Source: Bdellovibrionales bacterium
GTDB lineage: Bacteria; Bdellovibrionota; Bdellovibrionia; Bdellovibrionales; UBA1609
NCBI GenBank assembly: GCA_020630675.1
Contig: JAHDIR010000001.1
Span: 217,015 to 250,340 of the forward strand
DNA length: 33,326 bases
Direction of reading: 5' to 3'
Shown here: positions 16,459-24,868 of the stretch, piece by piece
Layout of the letters: each line of letters opens with the position of its first letter
How positions within the stretch are numbered: position 1 is the stretch's first letter
Notes under the pieces: generated by a model
Database searches by the model: none
Told to the model about the DNA's origin: nothing
Seen by the model: the letters and a program-made list of their open reading frames with translations, nothing else
Made by a program: the position numbers and the translations under genes

Positions 16459-16761
16459 TTATATTTTTTGAGCACAAACAGAAATACAACTTTCTTCAGT
16501 TTCCACTTTTTTAGAGTGTTTTGTGTTACTCGGGATGATTATTTTATCACCTGCACGAAGCAGAAGCTTATTACCTGATATGTCTAATATAAGCTCTCCA
16601 CTTAAAATCATACGGACTTCATCAAAAGGGTGCCTGTGAGTTTTTATACTTTTATTGGGTTCAATGATTTCTTCAAAAGGTTCAAGCCCTTCTCGCTTAA
16701 ACATAATGTAAATTTGTTTTTTATCGGGTAAGAGAGGAGCCTGCCACCGCTTAACTATCAT
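16459..16761 (-). CDS. small cupin-domain protein
   Basis: 100-residue single-domain cupin. The first cupin motif is THRHPFDEVRMILSGEL, giving His-x-His, Glu and Gly metal-binding positions, and the second is GDKIIIPSNTKHS with the last histidine. All four usual metal ligands appear present. No signal peptide. The reaction cannot be told from sequence; members of this shape include small isomerases, dioxygenase-like enzymes and sensors. It is convergent with rarA, with stop codons 10 bases apart. A 17-base palindrome lies upstream of its start (16819-16835). Confidence 0.75.
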   Translation of the reverse strand: MIVKRWQAPLLPDKKQIYIMFKREGLEPFEEIIEPNKSIKTHRHPFDEVRMILSGELILDISGNKLLLRAGDKIIIPSNTKHSKKVETEESCISVCAQKI

Positions 16762-17036
16762 CTTGGTAAATCCTGGAAAAGAGTTCTATTTTAAGATAAT
16801 TTACCTGGGTTTGCTTCGAATTGCTACACGCAATTAGTCTAGCTCAAACGACTCAAATAGCATTTAATTAGTTTTCATTGGCAGTAAGCTCTTCAAGGCT
16901 CTTAAACTGCTTATTTTATTTCCACGACGATGGGATATAAATAAATTAAATACTAAATTAGCACCCTAGGTCGGTCGATAATCAAGTACCTTATCTTGGA
17001 GGTATTCTTCAAGAAATATTGCTTGGGAGGCATATT
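16762..17036. other. divergent intergenic region
   Basis: Gap of 275 bases between the cupin gene (minus strand) and the next plus-strand gene. It contains the palindrome at 16819-16835 and two similar purine-rich sites, TTGGAGG (16996-17002) and TTGGGAGG (17023-17030), the second of which is the ribosome binding site of the gene at 17037. No clear promoter or RNA gene was found in it. Confidence 0.4.
16819..16835. promoter_or_regulatory. 17-base palindrome, possible operator
   Basis: AATTGC, 5 bases (TACAC), GCAATT: a perfect inverted repeat with 6-base arms, 58 bases upstream of the cupin start codon in a divergent promoter region. Spacing fits a dimeric helix-turn-helix regulator, but there is no other support. 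Confidence 0.3.
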
Positions 17037-17552
17037 TTGGCACAAACTGAAAATATTGATGAGGCTCAGTACCGAGACACAATTAATGATTACGTAAGTC
17101 AGGCAGAAGGCTTGGCCGCATTAGAAATTATTGGTGGTCACTTGGGAATTAAGCAGAATGTAGATGGAAAGTTTATTCAGTTAGATTTTGAATCTGTGGA
17201 TGGGGTTATAAAGCGGACAGATCCACAAGGTGCTGACTTTTTACAAATTAACTTAAGCGATGGAAAAAAATTATTACTGACAGATAAGCTAATAGGGTTT
17301 AAGCCCATTGCTTGTCAGGGTTTAGATATGTCTAAGCTTCCAAAAGTAGTAACGACTCCTGACTTAATTAGTGTGTTTGAAGCTATTGAGGAAACTTTGA
17401 GTGATGACGACTCAGCATTAGTAGAAGTTGAAGTCTTAAAAAAAGTTTTTAATTCTGTCATTCGTGGTGGTGAAGATATTGGCTTTGACCTAAAGAATGA
17501 AAAAACATGGCTTGGTCAAATAACATCCCTTCGTAATAAGTTCTTAGCTTGA
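17037..17552 (+). CDS. unidentified cytoplasmic protein, 171 residues
   Basis: Soluble, acidic protein without signal peptide. The central part has short beta-like stretches (KFIQLDFESVDGVI, FLQINLSDGKKLLLTDKLIGF), then the link LPKVVTTPDLISVFEAIEETL, then a mostly helical C-terminus (VEVEVLKKVFNSVIRGG, LGQITSLRNKFLA). This two-part build looks like a conserved family but I cannot name it. The start is TTG 17037, with GGGAGG at 17025-17030 and a 6-base gap. An in-frame TTG at 17019 would place that site inside the gene and is rejected. A stem-loop lies 19 bases after the stop. Confidence 0.75.
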   Translation: MAQTENIDEAQYRDTINDYVSQAEGLAALEIIGGHLGIKQNVDGKFIQLDFESVDGVIKRTDPQGADFLQINLSDGKKLLLTDKLIGFKPIACQGLDMSKLPKVVTTPDLISVFEAIEETLSDDDSALVEVEVLKKVFNSVIRGGEDIGFDLKNEKTWLGQITSLRNKFLA

Positions 17553-17570
17553 TTTTGAGTTAACAAAAAT

Positions 17571-17595
17571 TGGGTGCCTTTTTCTTAGACACCCA
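17571..17595. other. stem-loop between two plus-strand genes
   Basis: TGGGTG (17571-17576) and CACCCA (17590-17595) form a perfect 6-base stem with a 13-base T-rich loop. On the plus strand no T run follows. On the minus strand the stem is followed by ATTTTTG. It may slow or end transcription, but it does not look like a standard terminator for the upstream gene. Confidence 0.3.
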
Positions 17596-17622
17596 TGAAA
17601 AATTAGTTAAAAATAAGGGCCT

Positions 17623-19044
17623 ATGAAAAGGTCCAATATATCTTTCTTATATGGGTACCTAGTGTGCTCATTTTTAATTTTGATGTTTTGGTTTTTAGGC
17701 CAAAAACCTGGACTATTTTCTTTTGATACCTTGTTACTTCTTCAAGATATTCAGCAAGGGCGCTTTCATTCAGGTTGGAACTCTTATATTTTTTCAAATA
17801 TAGTGAGGTTTTTTTATTGGTTAACACCAGACTTAAGTAGCTTTGGTCTTTTTAATGTAATGACTTTAAGTGGGTTCATTTCATTTGCCTTTTATTGGTT
17901 TATCAAACGTAAAGTTCCGGTAGCTATCGTTACCTTTTTCTTTGCTTGGCTGTTGTACACTCCTCATGTTGGACTTTTTATGATGTCTTATGAGAGAGAA
18001 TACTTTACGGTTTGGTTAGGTTTACTTTCTGTTTTACTCATATTTTTTGATTTATCTAAAAGGCATGGTTCCGACTTAGAAGTCAGTGCCTTTTCTTTTG
18101 TTTTACTAACTATTGTTGTTTGTGCATTTGCCATGATTAAGCAGGATTCTATTTTAGCTATTCCCACCTTTGCATTCATATATTATTTGAATGCAAAGAG
18201 TAAAAAAAGGTTTTTAACTCAATGCCTTCCTTTGATTTTTTTATTTGGGATTTTAATAAATGTGATTTTTCCCTTGGCTTTACGAGCCTATCCAGTAAGC
18301 CCTATTTATTTGACGACGGCTTTAGTTAATCCCATTAAGTATATTTTGCAAAATGTAGATCATGATCAGATGAAAACTGAAGAATTAGCAAACATTAGTA
18401 AAATCATAAGTATTAGTGATTTAATTGAAGATAAAAATTTTAATGACATAGGTGCTCTTTGGAAAAAAGGAAAACATCAAACAGCAAGTCTAAAAGATTT
18501 TCGCCTGTTTATTCAGTCGTCTTTAAAGCTGATAGTGAGTCATCCTGCTTTATTTATAAAAGAAAGAGGGCGTTTGTTCTATTATGCCGGCGGTTTTGGA
18601 CCTTATAATAAATATAGTGAAGATCAGCTGATGTTACCGGAAAAAAATCGTCGTTTAAAAAATGTTCTAAAAACTGGTCATATTAAAAAACGGCCTTGGC
18701 CTGAAAAAACATGGTTATCTTTTCAGCTAAGGTGGCATGACTTTCACTCTAATTCCACTTTTTTCATTCCACATATTTTTTTCTCAAGTTTATTTCCTTT
18801 TTTAATGGCGTTGGTTGCCTTTACCTTTCTTTATATGAAATACAAATTGAATTACACAGCAGCGGTCTTACTTTTTATTGGGAGTAAGTATTTTGTTGTG
18901 TTTGCTTGTTCTCCGGCGGCTTACTATAAGTATTACTTTGGATTGTATGTGTTGGCCTTGTTTTTGCCCGTTATGATGTGGTCAGAAGTAATATTGCGTA
19001 GAAGTTCTTCACGTCAGTTTACCGATTTAAAAAAAAGTGAATGA
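17623..19044 (+). CDS. polytopic inner-membrane protein, possibly GT-C-like glycosyltransferase
   Basis: 473 residues with about ten or eleven hydrophobic segments and one large hydrophilic loop at about 255-345 that is probably periplasmic. The first extracytoplasmic loop begins KPGLFSFDTLLLL, with an acidic residue where GT-C glycosyltransferases keep a catalytic Asp/Glu. Near the C-terminus, CSPAAYYKYYFGLYVLALFLP resembles the late-segment motif of large membrane glycosyltransferase or O-antigen-type proteins (cut here to its key part SPAAYYKYYF). The assignment is weak: it is certainly a multi-pass membrane protein, and the enzyme class is inferred from shape. ATG 17623 has AAGGG upstream. 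Confidence 0.8.
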   Translation: MKRSNISFLYGYLVCSFLILMFWFLGQKPGLFSFDTLLLLQDIQQGRFHSGWNSYIFSNIVRFFYWLTPDLSSFGLFNVMTLSGFISFAFYWFIKRKVPVAIVTFFFAWLLYTPHVGLFMMSYEREYFTVWLGLLSVLLIFFDLSKRHGSDLEVSAFSFVLLTIVVCAFAMIKQDSILAIPTFAFIYYLNAKSKKRFLTQCLPLIFLFGILINVIFPLALRAYPVSPIYLTTALVNPIKYILQNVDHDQMKTEELANISKIISISDLIEDKNFNDIGALWKKGKHQTASLKDFRLFIQSSLKLIVSHPALFIKERGRLFYYAGGFGPYNKYSEDQLMLPEKNRRLKNVLKTGHIKKRPWPEKTWLSFQLRWHDFHSNSTFFIPHIFFSSLFPFLMALVAFTFLYMKYKLNYTAAVLLFIGSKYFVVFACSPAAYYKYYFGLYVLALFLPVMMWSEVILRRSSSRQFTDLKKSE

Positions 19045-19048
19045 GTTT

Positions 19049-19076
19049 TTGACAATTTATTTTTTGTGACCAAAAT
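19049..19076 (+). promoter_or_regulatory. weak candidate promoter for the gene at 19192
   Basis: An exact TTGACA (19049-19054) is followed after 16 bases by CAAAAT (19071-19076), a four-of-six match to the -10 consensus. It would give a leader of about 110 bases. Pattern match only. Confidence 0.3.
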
Positions 19077-19191
19077 ATCAATGTAAATTCGGTACTTTAG
19101 GGGGGGTGTCGTAAGTTTATTGAACCATGAAAAAACTTTATGTGTAAGCTTTGGTTATGTCGAACAATTATTGTTTGTGTTATAAGAGGTT

Positions 19192-19626
19192 ATGGCAGCT
19201 TTTAACCTTTTTTCGCTTCAACTCACTCAAGCCTTCACGATGGCCTTTGTATTTATCGGATTTTTTTTAGCATCTCCCAATGTTTCGGCAGTACCTATTT
19301 CTTTTTATTGCTTTGATCAATCTTATGAACTCAATGAGCTTTGTCTTGATCAGGACGAACAGGCTGTGACCTCTGAGCTAAACTCAAGCCAAGAGTTAGA
19401 AGAAGTTTCCGGACTTGTTTACATTTCTGAAGTTTATGAACTCACAAAGACATTACATAGTATTCACTGCCAATCTGGAGAAGTTCAAGGAACTCTTCTT
19501 GAAGAGCCTTGTAGCAGAAACAACGAAGGTCTTGATATAGGTTTTTTAAGTTTACAAGTTCTTGTGGATAATATGATTTTATCGGAAGATGATTTAACGA
19601 AGATTCAATTGTGTTCTAAAGATTAA
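19192..19626 (+). CDS. unidentified exported cysteine-containing protein
   Basis: 144 residues. A hydrophobic N-terminal segment (about 14-32) ends in NVSA, a good signal peptidase I site, so the mature protein of about 112 residues is probably periplasmic. It has five cysteines (in FYCF, ELCL, IHCQ, EPCS and QLCS), enough for two disulfides. The mature part is acidic. ATG 19192 lacks a well-spaced ribosome binding site; the ATG at 19240 (MAFVFIGFF) would give a more compact signal peptide and is an alternative start. The last 11 bases overlap the end of the gene on the opposite strand. Not recognised. Confidence 0.6.
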   Translation: MAAFNLFSLQLTQAFTMAFVFIGFFLASPNVSAVPISFYCFDQSYELNELCLDQDEQAVTSELNSSQELEEVSGLVYISEVYELTKTLHSIHCQSGEVQGTLLEEPCSRNNEGLDIGFLSLQVLVDNMILSEDDLTKIQLCSKD

Positions 19627-21124
19627 TTGGCTTTTTACACTCTTTATCGCCCAAAGCCAAACAACCTAATATATATTTAAAATAAGTAAAATCGTCATAG
19701 TCTGCTATGTAGGAACTGACATATAAAACCTGATCTTCGTTTGTTTCTATGTATATATTTTTATCATTAAACTGGTCATTAACATTTGAATGACTCACTT
19801 CTGTTTTAACCTGTGTTTTTGTTTTATTGTTAATATAATTTCGAATATTTTGTATTAAACCATCGGTGACTTCTAACTGTAGCTTTATAAGCTGAGACCC
19901 TTTGGCTAAGGTTGAAACAACAGGTTGAGCTAGAAAAAATGACATAAATAGGTTGCTAAGGTATGCCGACCTAGATTTATTGACTCGATCAAATGTTTGT
20001 AATCCACTTAACCAATCCATTATATTTATTTTATAATCTCCAAGAGTAAAATAAGTATCAACTCCAGACTTCAAAAAATAACTCAGACCTAACGAAAACT
20101 TAAAGATAGCCGTCGAGGGAATAAAAGTGGCATAAACTCCGACCGCTAAAAAAGTATTATTGATAATTTGATCTCTTCTTTCTCCTAGAATCATATTATG
20201 TTTAATTTTATTGATCATGGCATTCCAAGAAGAAAGCTTGGCAAAAACTCCATCCCTGGAGTTGTAAAAGTCGTTAAATTCACTTGGGTTAGAGTTATAC
20301 AAAAGTGAGTCGTACAGTAAGGCAATTTTTTGTAAGTCTCGATCTTTTTTAGTATTTTCAATGTGCAATACTCTTTCTTCAAGTAATAAAATATACTTCT
20401 GGTAAGCCTTGGCAATGATGTGAGGGGTGATTGTTGATTGTTCAATAAATAGAATTAGAGGTTCTGCTGCTAATAAGGCCATAATTTGGTTGAGGTAGTA
20501 ACTTCTCAGTTCATCCATTTTTTCATGCATATAATCTTGGAAACCAGGAAAAGCATATAACTTTTCTATATAAGCTAAGTCGACTTTGTGATTAGAAATT
20601 TCACGAGGTGGGTGGTAGCCTTTGTATTCTTTTTGATGTAAACCTTTAGAAATCCAATCGTTTAAAATTTGTCGTTTGTTGGTGTAAAAGAGTGAATTTA
20701 ACTGTTCAAGCTCCTTCTGCGTGTATTTTAACTTTTTCAGTTTGAGAGCTTTAAATGTATTTTTAGATAAAAAATGAACTTTGTAATTCTTTTGGTAGGT
20801 GCCCCAGTTTTTATAAGCTCCAACAAGTAAACGAAATTGACGGTTGGCCCTAATTAACTGAGAAAGTTTTGATTCAAAATAACCTGGTCCTTGCGGGCAA
20901 ACTCTAAATCTAGAAAAACAATGAAATTTTTCCGTTAAATTATCTTGAAAATGAGTGATCTCCTCAACGAGGTAACCTTTTGCTCCTTCAATCATTCTTT
21001 TCTCATGAGAACTGAAGAGTGTGTTTTCTTGCTTTTTGATAGCATAAGATGGAACCAAATGGGTCGCCCAGCTATGAGTGCCCATAAATAAGAATAAAAT
21101 GAGTATTTTCCATAAACGTACCAT
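19616..21124 (-). CDS. unidentified exported protein, 502 residues
   Basis: Signal peptide at about 1-21 (MVRLWKILILFLFMGTHSWA). The long Lys/Tyr/Leu-rich middle (about 30-310) looks mostly helical with coiled-coil character (RLLVGAYKNWGTYQKNY, LEQLNSLFYTNKRQILNDW). Two hydrophobic stretches follow at about 322-350 (FLAVGVYATFIPSTAIFKFS) and 392-410 (LFMSFFLAQPVVSTLAKG). Cysteine pairs occur near the N-terminus (FHCFSRFRVC) and the C-terminus (GCLALGDKEC). No domain is recognised. ATG at 21122-21124 is preceded by GGTGGAG. The tail overlaps the convergent gene by 11 bases. Confidence 0.75.
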   Translation of the reverse strand: MVRLWKILILFLFMGTHSWATHLVPSYAIKKQENTLFSSHEKRMIEGAKGYLVEEITHFQDNLTEKFHCFSRFRVCPQGPGYFESKLSQLIRANRQFRLLVGAYKNWGTYQKNYKVHFLSKNTFKALKLKKLKYTQKELEQLNSLFYTNKRQILNDWISKGLHQKEYKGYHPPREISNHKVDLAYIEKLYAFPGFQDYMHEKMDELRSYYLNQIMALLAAEPLILFIEQSTITPHIIAKAYQKYILLLEERVLHIENTKKDRDLQKIALLYDSLLYNSNPSEFNDFYNSRDGVFAKLSSWNAMINKIKHNMILGERRDQIINNTFLAVGVYATFIPSTAIFKFSLGLSYFLKSGVDTYFTLGDYKINIMDWLSGLQTFDRVNKSRSAYLSNLFMSFFLAQPVVSTLAKGSQLIKLQLEVTDGLIQNIRNYINNKTKTQVKTEVSHSNVNDQFNDKNIYIETNEDQVLYVSSYIADYDDFTYFKYILGCLALGDKECKKPINL

Positions 21125-21532
21125 AAATCAACTCCACCCTTTTTTTTGCAACCTCTTTGCCATTGTTAATTTTGGTAAATAACAAGTAGTTTTAGGTGTT
21201 TATTCAAAATAAATAGATTTTGTTGAGTATAACAAATACAGGGTAGCGACAAAAATAAGCGAGTTTAGGCCACTGTATTGGCTTTGCTGGTTTTTATATT
21301 TTTTTTTGAATTTAAGTTAAACAACATTTTTTTTTCTGTTTTCTAGATTTAGAGCGGGTGTAGGTTTTGTACTTACCTTTAGTCACGTACTGTTTTCACC
21401 AAAGAACTAGATCAAAGTTTATAAATTTCTTTAATATTGCAGAAGTTATAGTCACAATAAAAATAACTTAAATGTTTTTTAAGAGGTATCCGAAGAGACT
21501 TTTGAAAATACTATTTAACTTAGGTGAAGCAA
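21125..21532. other. 408-base divergent intergenic region
   Basis: Separates the exported-protein gene on the minus strand from the beta-barrel gene on the plus strand. It holds a promoter candidate for the minus-strand gene (21179-21207) and a weak plus-strand candidate, TTGCAG (21437-21442) with AAAAAT 16 bases on. T-rich tracts occur at about 21299-21308 and 21328-21337. No open frame of note and no RNA gene was recognised. Confidence 0.5.
21179..21207 (-). promoter_or_regulatory. candidate promoter for the 502-residue exported protein
   Basis: On the minus strand, TTGAAT (21207-21202), 17 bases, TGTTAT (21184-21179), about 55 bases before the start codon. Four of six positions match the -10 consensus. 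Confidence 0.35.
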
Positions 21533-22930
21533 ATGAAAAAAACAAAATTCTTTTTGATCGCATGTTTAAGTTTAACATTTAGTCTGTCATGGGCAAACGA
21601 TGTCGACATCTCTAAAGATAGTCACTTGACAGAAACGGACCTGTCCTATGATGAAAGTAATTTACTTTCAGCTCCAACGACGACAATAAAAGAGTCATTT
21701 ACGAGTGAACTTAAACAAAAAAAATATCCTTTAAACTTGGGGTGGACCAATATTGATGGGGCTGAGTTTTACGAGGTAGAAATTACTCGCGGACGAAACT
21801 GTAGTCGTCGTTACTTTAAAACAGCAAAAAATAATTTGCATATCGAAATTTACCCAAAGGCAAGATACCTTTGGAGAGTTATGGCTTATTCTAACGGAAA
21901 AATTCTGACGGAGTATTCACCTAAGCATAAATTATTTTTAGACTCTCCTTTAGGTGATCATATCACATCTAAAGTAGAAGCCCCTTATGCCAGTGATGAA
22001 CTGTCTTCTGATGAAGGTAGTCAAAACACAGCCTCATGCAGTTACCCCTCTGCTGAAACACTTAATAAAAATGCAGAAGTGAATACTGAGCCTGAAGTTC
22101 CTAAAGAACTTAATAATATAGTAGAAAATACCACAGAGGAAGAGCCGGTAACTACAGCAGCGGCTCCTGTTGTTGAAGAAGAAAAAAAGGTGGATCGTGT
22201 ACCGGCCTATTCTTACGCTAACAAATATTCTTTGTGGGGTAGGTCTTGGGTGAAAGGTGGAGCTAGTTTTAACGGTTATTTTCATAATCAAGATTTAGGA
22301 AGCGGAAATGAAATTACACACGAAACCGTCACAAGCCCTGCTCTTTATGGTGAGTTTGGTACTTTTATTGGTTCAAAATTTGGTCTTGTTATCAATGGAA
22401 CTATTAGTACAGGTGACTTTGAAGATGAAAACGGTCTTATCAAAGAAAGTTATACCACTCAAAGGTTAGCTGCTGAGGCAATTTATTTATTAGGTTCTGA
22501 TTGGAAAACCACTAAAAGTTCACAATTTCATTTAAAATTTGGAATTGGTTACTCTTCAACTCCTATTATTGAGGCTTTATCTGCTACAAATAGTTTTGGG
22601 TTAGTCGATAGTAAGGCCATTACGGTGCGAGCTGGATTAGGTTACAAAAATAGATTTACCAATAAATTTCGTCCTGAATTAGGTTTAACTTTAGCTTATC
22701 CGGTAAGTTTTGCCACCAATGGCAACAGCCTGGAGATTGATAGTGGATACACCATAGATTTTACAGCAGGTATTAACTACCAACTGTACAAGAACTACCA
22801 AATTGGTCTTTTTTGGCAAACAGAAGTTAATAGTCTTGATTATACGCAAGATGATAATTCAAATACCTTGGAGGGTAGTGCTTTTATTATCAATAATCAC
22901 TTAGGGGTTTATTTAGGCCTTGAGTTTTAG
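21533..22930 (+). CDS. outer-membrane beta-barrel protein with N-terminal FN3-like domain
   Basis: 465 residues from ATG 21533. Signal peptide at about 1-20 (ending SLSWA), then a fibronectin-III-like module at about 55-135 (YPLNLGWTNIDGAEFYEVEI and the closing YLWRVMAYSNGK), then an acidic linker rich in Glu, Thr and Pro (about 155-225), then a C-terminal half of alternating beta strands with Gly and aromatic residues, ending LGVYLGLEF with the terminal Phe required for outer-membrane insertion. ATG 21533 has AGGTG at 21522-21526; the in-frame GTG at 21524 overlaps that site and is rejected. Single gene with its own terminator. Role unknown, perhaps cell-surface structure or a porin-like barrel. 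Confidence 0.8.
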   Translation: MKKTKFFLIACLSLTFSLSWANDVDISKDSHLTETDLSYDESNLLSAPTTTIKESFTSELKQKKYPLNLGWTNIDGAEFYEVEITRGRNCSRRYFKTAKNNLHIEIYPKARYLWRVMAYSNGKILTEYSPKHKLFLDSPLGDHITSKVEAPYASDELSSDEGSQNTASCSYPSAETLNKNAEVNTEPEVPKELNNIVENTTEEEPVTTAAAPVVEEEKKVDRVPAYSYANKYSLWGRSWVKGGASFNGYFHNQDLGSGNEITHETVTSPALYGEFGTFIGSKFGLVINGTISTGDFEDENGLIKESYTTQRLAAEAIYLLGSDWKTTKSSQFHLKFGIGYSSTPIIEALSATNSFGLVDSKAITVRAGLGYKNRFTNKFRPELGLTLAYPVSFATNGNSLEIDSGYTIDFTAGINYQLYKNYQIGLFWQTEVNSLDYTQDDNSNTLEGSAFIINNHLGVYLGLEF

Positions 22931-22956
22931 GTTCTTTTGAAAGTAATTCTTAGTTT

Positions 22957-22989
22957 AAAAAAGGTCGTTTTGTGAAGCGGCCTTTTTTT
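22957..22989 (+). terminator. rho-independent terminator
   Basis: AAAAAAGGTCG, a 10-base loop, and CGGCC followed by seven T. The stem closes with GGTCG/CGGCC (one G-T pair) and extends through A/T pairs. It lies 27 bases after the beta-barrel gene stop. Confidence 0.88.
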
Positions 22990-23224
22990 ATGTCGTAAGT
23001 ACAGCTAGTTTTTTGTCTGTTTATATTTCTTCGGTCTTGGGCACCTAAGTCTATTATATAATAATTTACAAGCTAAGGGGCTATTAAGCCGAACTGGATT
23101 CAGCTATCATAACAGTACGGGTTAAATAAAAATACTAAAAGTATTTAGTTTTCAATGCTTCAATTGCCAGGTATAGGTGTATATGCATTGAGTTTATTAT
23201 AAATTTTGACTTGCTAGGTAACAA
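22990..23224 (+). promoter_or_regulatory. leader and promoter region of the exporter operon
   Basis: A consensus TATAAT lies at 23057-23062 with no good -35 at standard spacing; the nearest alternative is TTGGGC (23037-23042), 16 bases, TAATAA (23059-23064). Downstream are a small stem GGCT-ATTA-AGCC and a perfect 7-base inverted repeat AAATACT-AAA-AGTATTT (23130-23146). The long leader with inverted repeats suggests regulation, but no named riboswitch was recognised. Confidence 0.3.
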
Positions 23225-24868
23225 GTGGTTGAAAAAAGTTTAAGCCAAATTTTAAAGCCTATCTCAGATATTTTTTATTCTGAAAAGCGCAGTATTAGGT
23301 ACATTATACTACTCACGCTTTTATTTAACCTCTTTCTTTTAATGATTCCCTTTTCTATTCAGGCTTTCATTAATCAACTTGCCATTCAGGTTTATCAAGA
23401 GGCAACACTCGCTTTGTTTGCCGTCTTTTCTGGCTTAGTCATACTGGTGAGTGTTCTTCGCTTGGCTCAAATTGAAGTGGTTGAGAGGCTTGAGCGGCGA
23501 ATTTTTGTGAAAACCTCACTTTATTTTGCTCAATATTTTTCTGCCATAAAAGAAAAAATGTCGGAAGGTAGCTCCTCTCGACAAATCTTTCACCGCTTTT
23601 TTGAAGTGTTTTCTCTTGAAAAAGCCTTTGCTAAAACCTTAGTGGACGGCATTCAATTTATTATGCAGTTTGCAATGGGTTTAATTATAGTTTCATTCTA
23701 TCATCAATTTTTTCTAATATACTCATTAATTCTTCTCGCAACTTTATGGTTATCTATTGTATTAATTTCCCGAAAAATTATTATTCTTGGCCTTAATACC
23801 TCTGACAAAAAATACAACTTTTTAGCATGGTTGGAGCAATTAAGCTTTAACCAAAAGTTATTTTTCTCTAATCAAGGGCAAGATCTTGCTTTAAGAAAAG
23901 TAGAAGAAAAAGTTGATAACTTTCTTTCTTTTCGAGAAAGTTTTTTTAAAAATTACTTTCGACAAGTAAAATGGATTTTTTTAATTCAAATCATTGGAGG
24001 TCTTCTATTTCTTTCTTTGGGTGGTTTTTTAGTTTTTAAACAATTTATCACTTTGGGGCAGTTCATTGCCGCTGAACTCATAGTGACTTACTTATTATTG
24101 GCTTTAGGTAAGTTACCGAGCCTTCTAGAAAGTATTTATGGGGCCATTATTTCTACGCAAAAGCTCTATGGTAAAATATCTGAAGAGCCCGTTAAGTCCA
24201 CGTCTGGGTTAAATTGTTCTAAAAATCCTCACCAGTGGGAAATCAGAGGGCTTTCTCTGCACTCCTCTTCAACAAGAACATTATTTGAAAAATTATCTAT
24301 GACATTTTCTGCGCAAAAACACTCTGCTGTTTTGGCACCAGTTGGAGCCGGTAAGTCTATTTTTTGTCAAATACTGTTAAACCTTGAGGCTCCTATAAGA
24401 GGGGAAGTGTTATTAGATGGGCTTTCTTTAAATTCTTATAACCCAAGAAGTTTACACGAGGCAGTCGCTTTTGTAGGAAGTGATGTTCAGTTTTTTTCAG
24501 GAACCGTTAAAGATAACTTATCTTTTGACACTCACACTGTGAACCATATTCGATCGGTAATGAAATCCTTAGGCTTAATAGGTATAATGAGCGGGTACTC
24601 TCAGCAGTTTGATACCCTCATTTCTCATGATGGGTCTCCTTTGTCTGATAATGAAGCTAAATGTCTTATGGTTTTAAGGGGAGTTTTACAAAACGCTGGT
24701 ACTATTATATTTGATGGTGTTCTTGATGATTTAGAGGAAAACTTGGTTGAAAAGTTACTGAGCTATTTGCGTTTACAAAAAACAACAGTCATAGTCACAA
24801 CAACTAAAGATGTGATCGCTAAAAAAATGGATGGGATTTTTCAATGGAAAAACGAAAAAAATCATTAA
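23225..24868 (+). CDS. ABC exporter protein with a degenerate ATPase domain
   Basis: 547-residue fused membrane plus nucleotide-binding protein of the type I exporter class. Six membrane segments lie at about 26-48, 61-81, 145-163, 164-182, 250-271 and 280-298, with the ATPase-type domain at about 338-547. Walker A is APVGAGKS (371-378), lysine and serine kept, first glycine lost. The other motifs are altered: the Q-loop Gln is Ser (FVGSD), the signature is LSDNE (473-477) instead of LSGGQ, Walker B is IIFDG (Asp497 kept, catalytic Glu replaced by Gly498), the D-loop is DDLE, and the switch His is Thr526 (VTTTK). No peptidase domain is present. The start is GTG 23225 with a modest AGGTAA upstream. 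It heads an operon with adaptor and channel genes. It may bind ATP without hydrolysing it, or use a partner ATPase. Confidence 0.88.
   Translation: MVEKSLSQILKPISDIFYSEKRSIRYIILLTLLFNLFLLMIPFSIQAFINQLAIQVYQEATLALFAVFSGLVILVSVLRLAQIEVVERLERRIFVKTSLYFAQYFSAIKEKMSEGSSSRQIFHRFFEVFSLEKAFAKTLVDGIQFIMQFAMGLIIVSFYHQFFLIYSLILLATLWLSIVLISRKIIILGLNTSDKKYNFLAWLEQLSFNQKLFFSNQGQDLALRKVEEKVDNFLSFRESFFKNYFRQVKWIFLIQIIGGLLFLSLGGFLVFKQFITLGQFIAAELIVTYLLLALGKLPSLLESIYGAIISTQKLYGKISEEPVKSTSGLNCSKNPHQWEIRGLSLHSSSTRTLFEKLSMTFSAQKHSAVLAPVGAGKSIFCQILLNLEAPIRGEVLLDGLSLNSYNPRSLHEAVAFVGSDVQFFSGTVKDNLSFDTHTVNHIRSVMKSLGLIGIMSGYSQQFDTLISHDGSPLSDNEAKCLMVLRGVLQNAGTIIFDGVLDDLEENLVEKLLSYLRLQKTTVIVTTTKDVIAKKMDGIFQWKNEKNH

Noticed and set aside
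17571-17595. Terminator for the gene at 17037
   Set aside because: The stem is good but the T run is in the loop and none follows on the plus strand.
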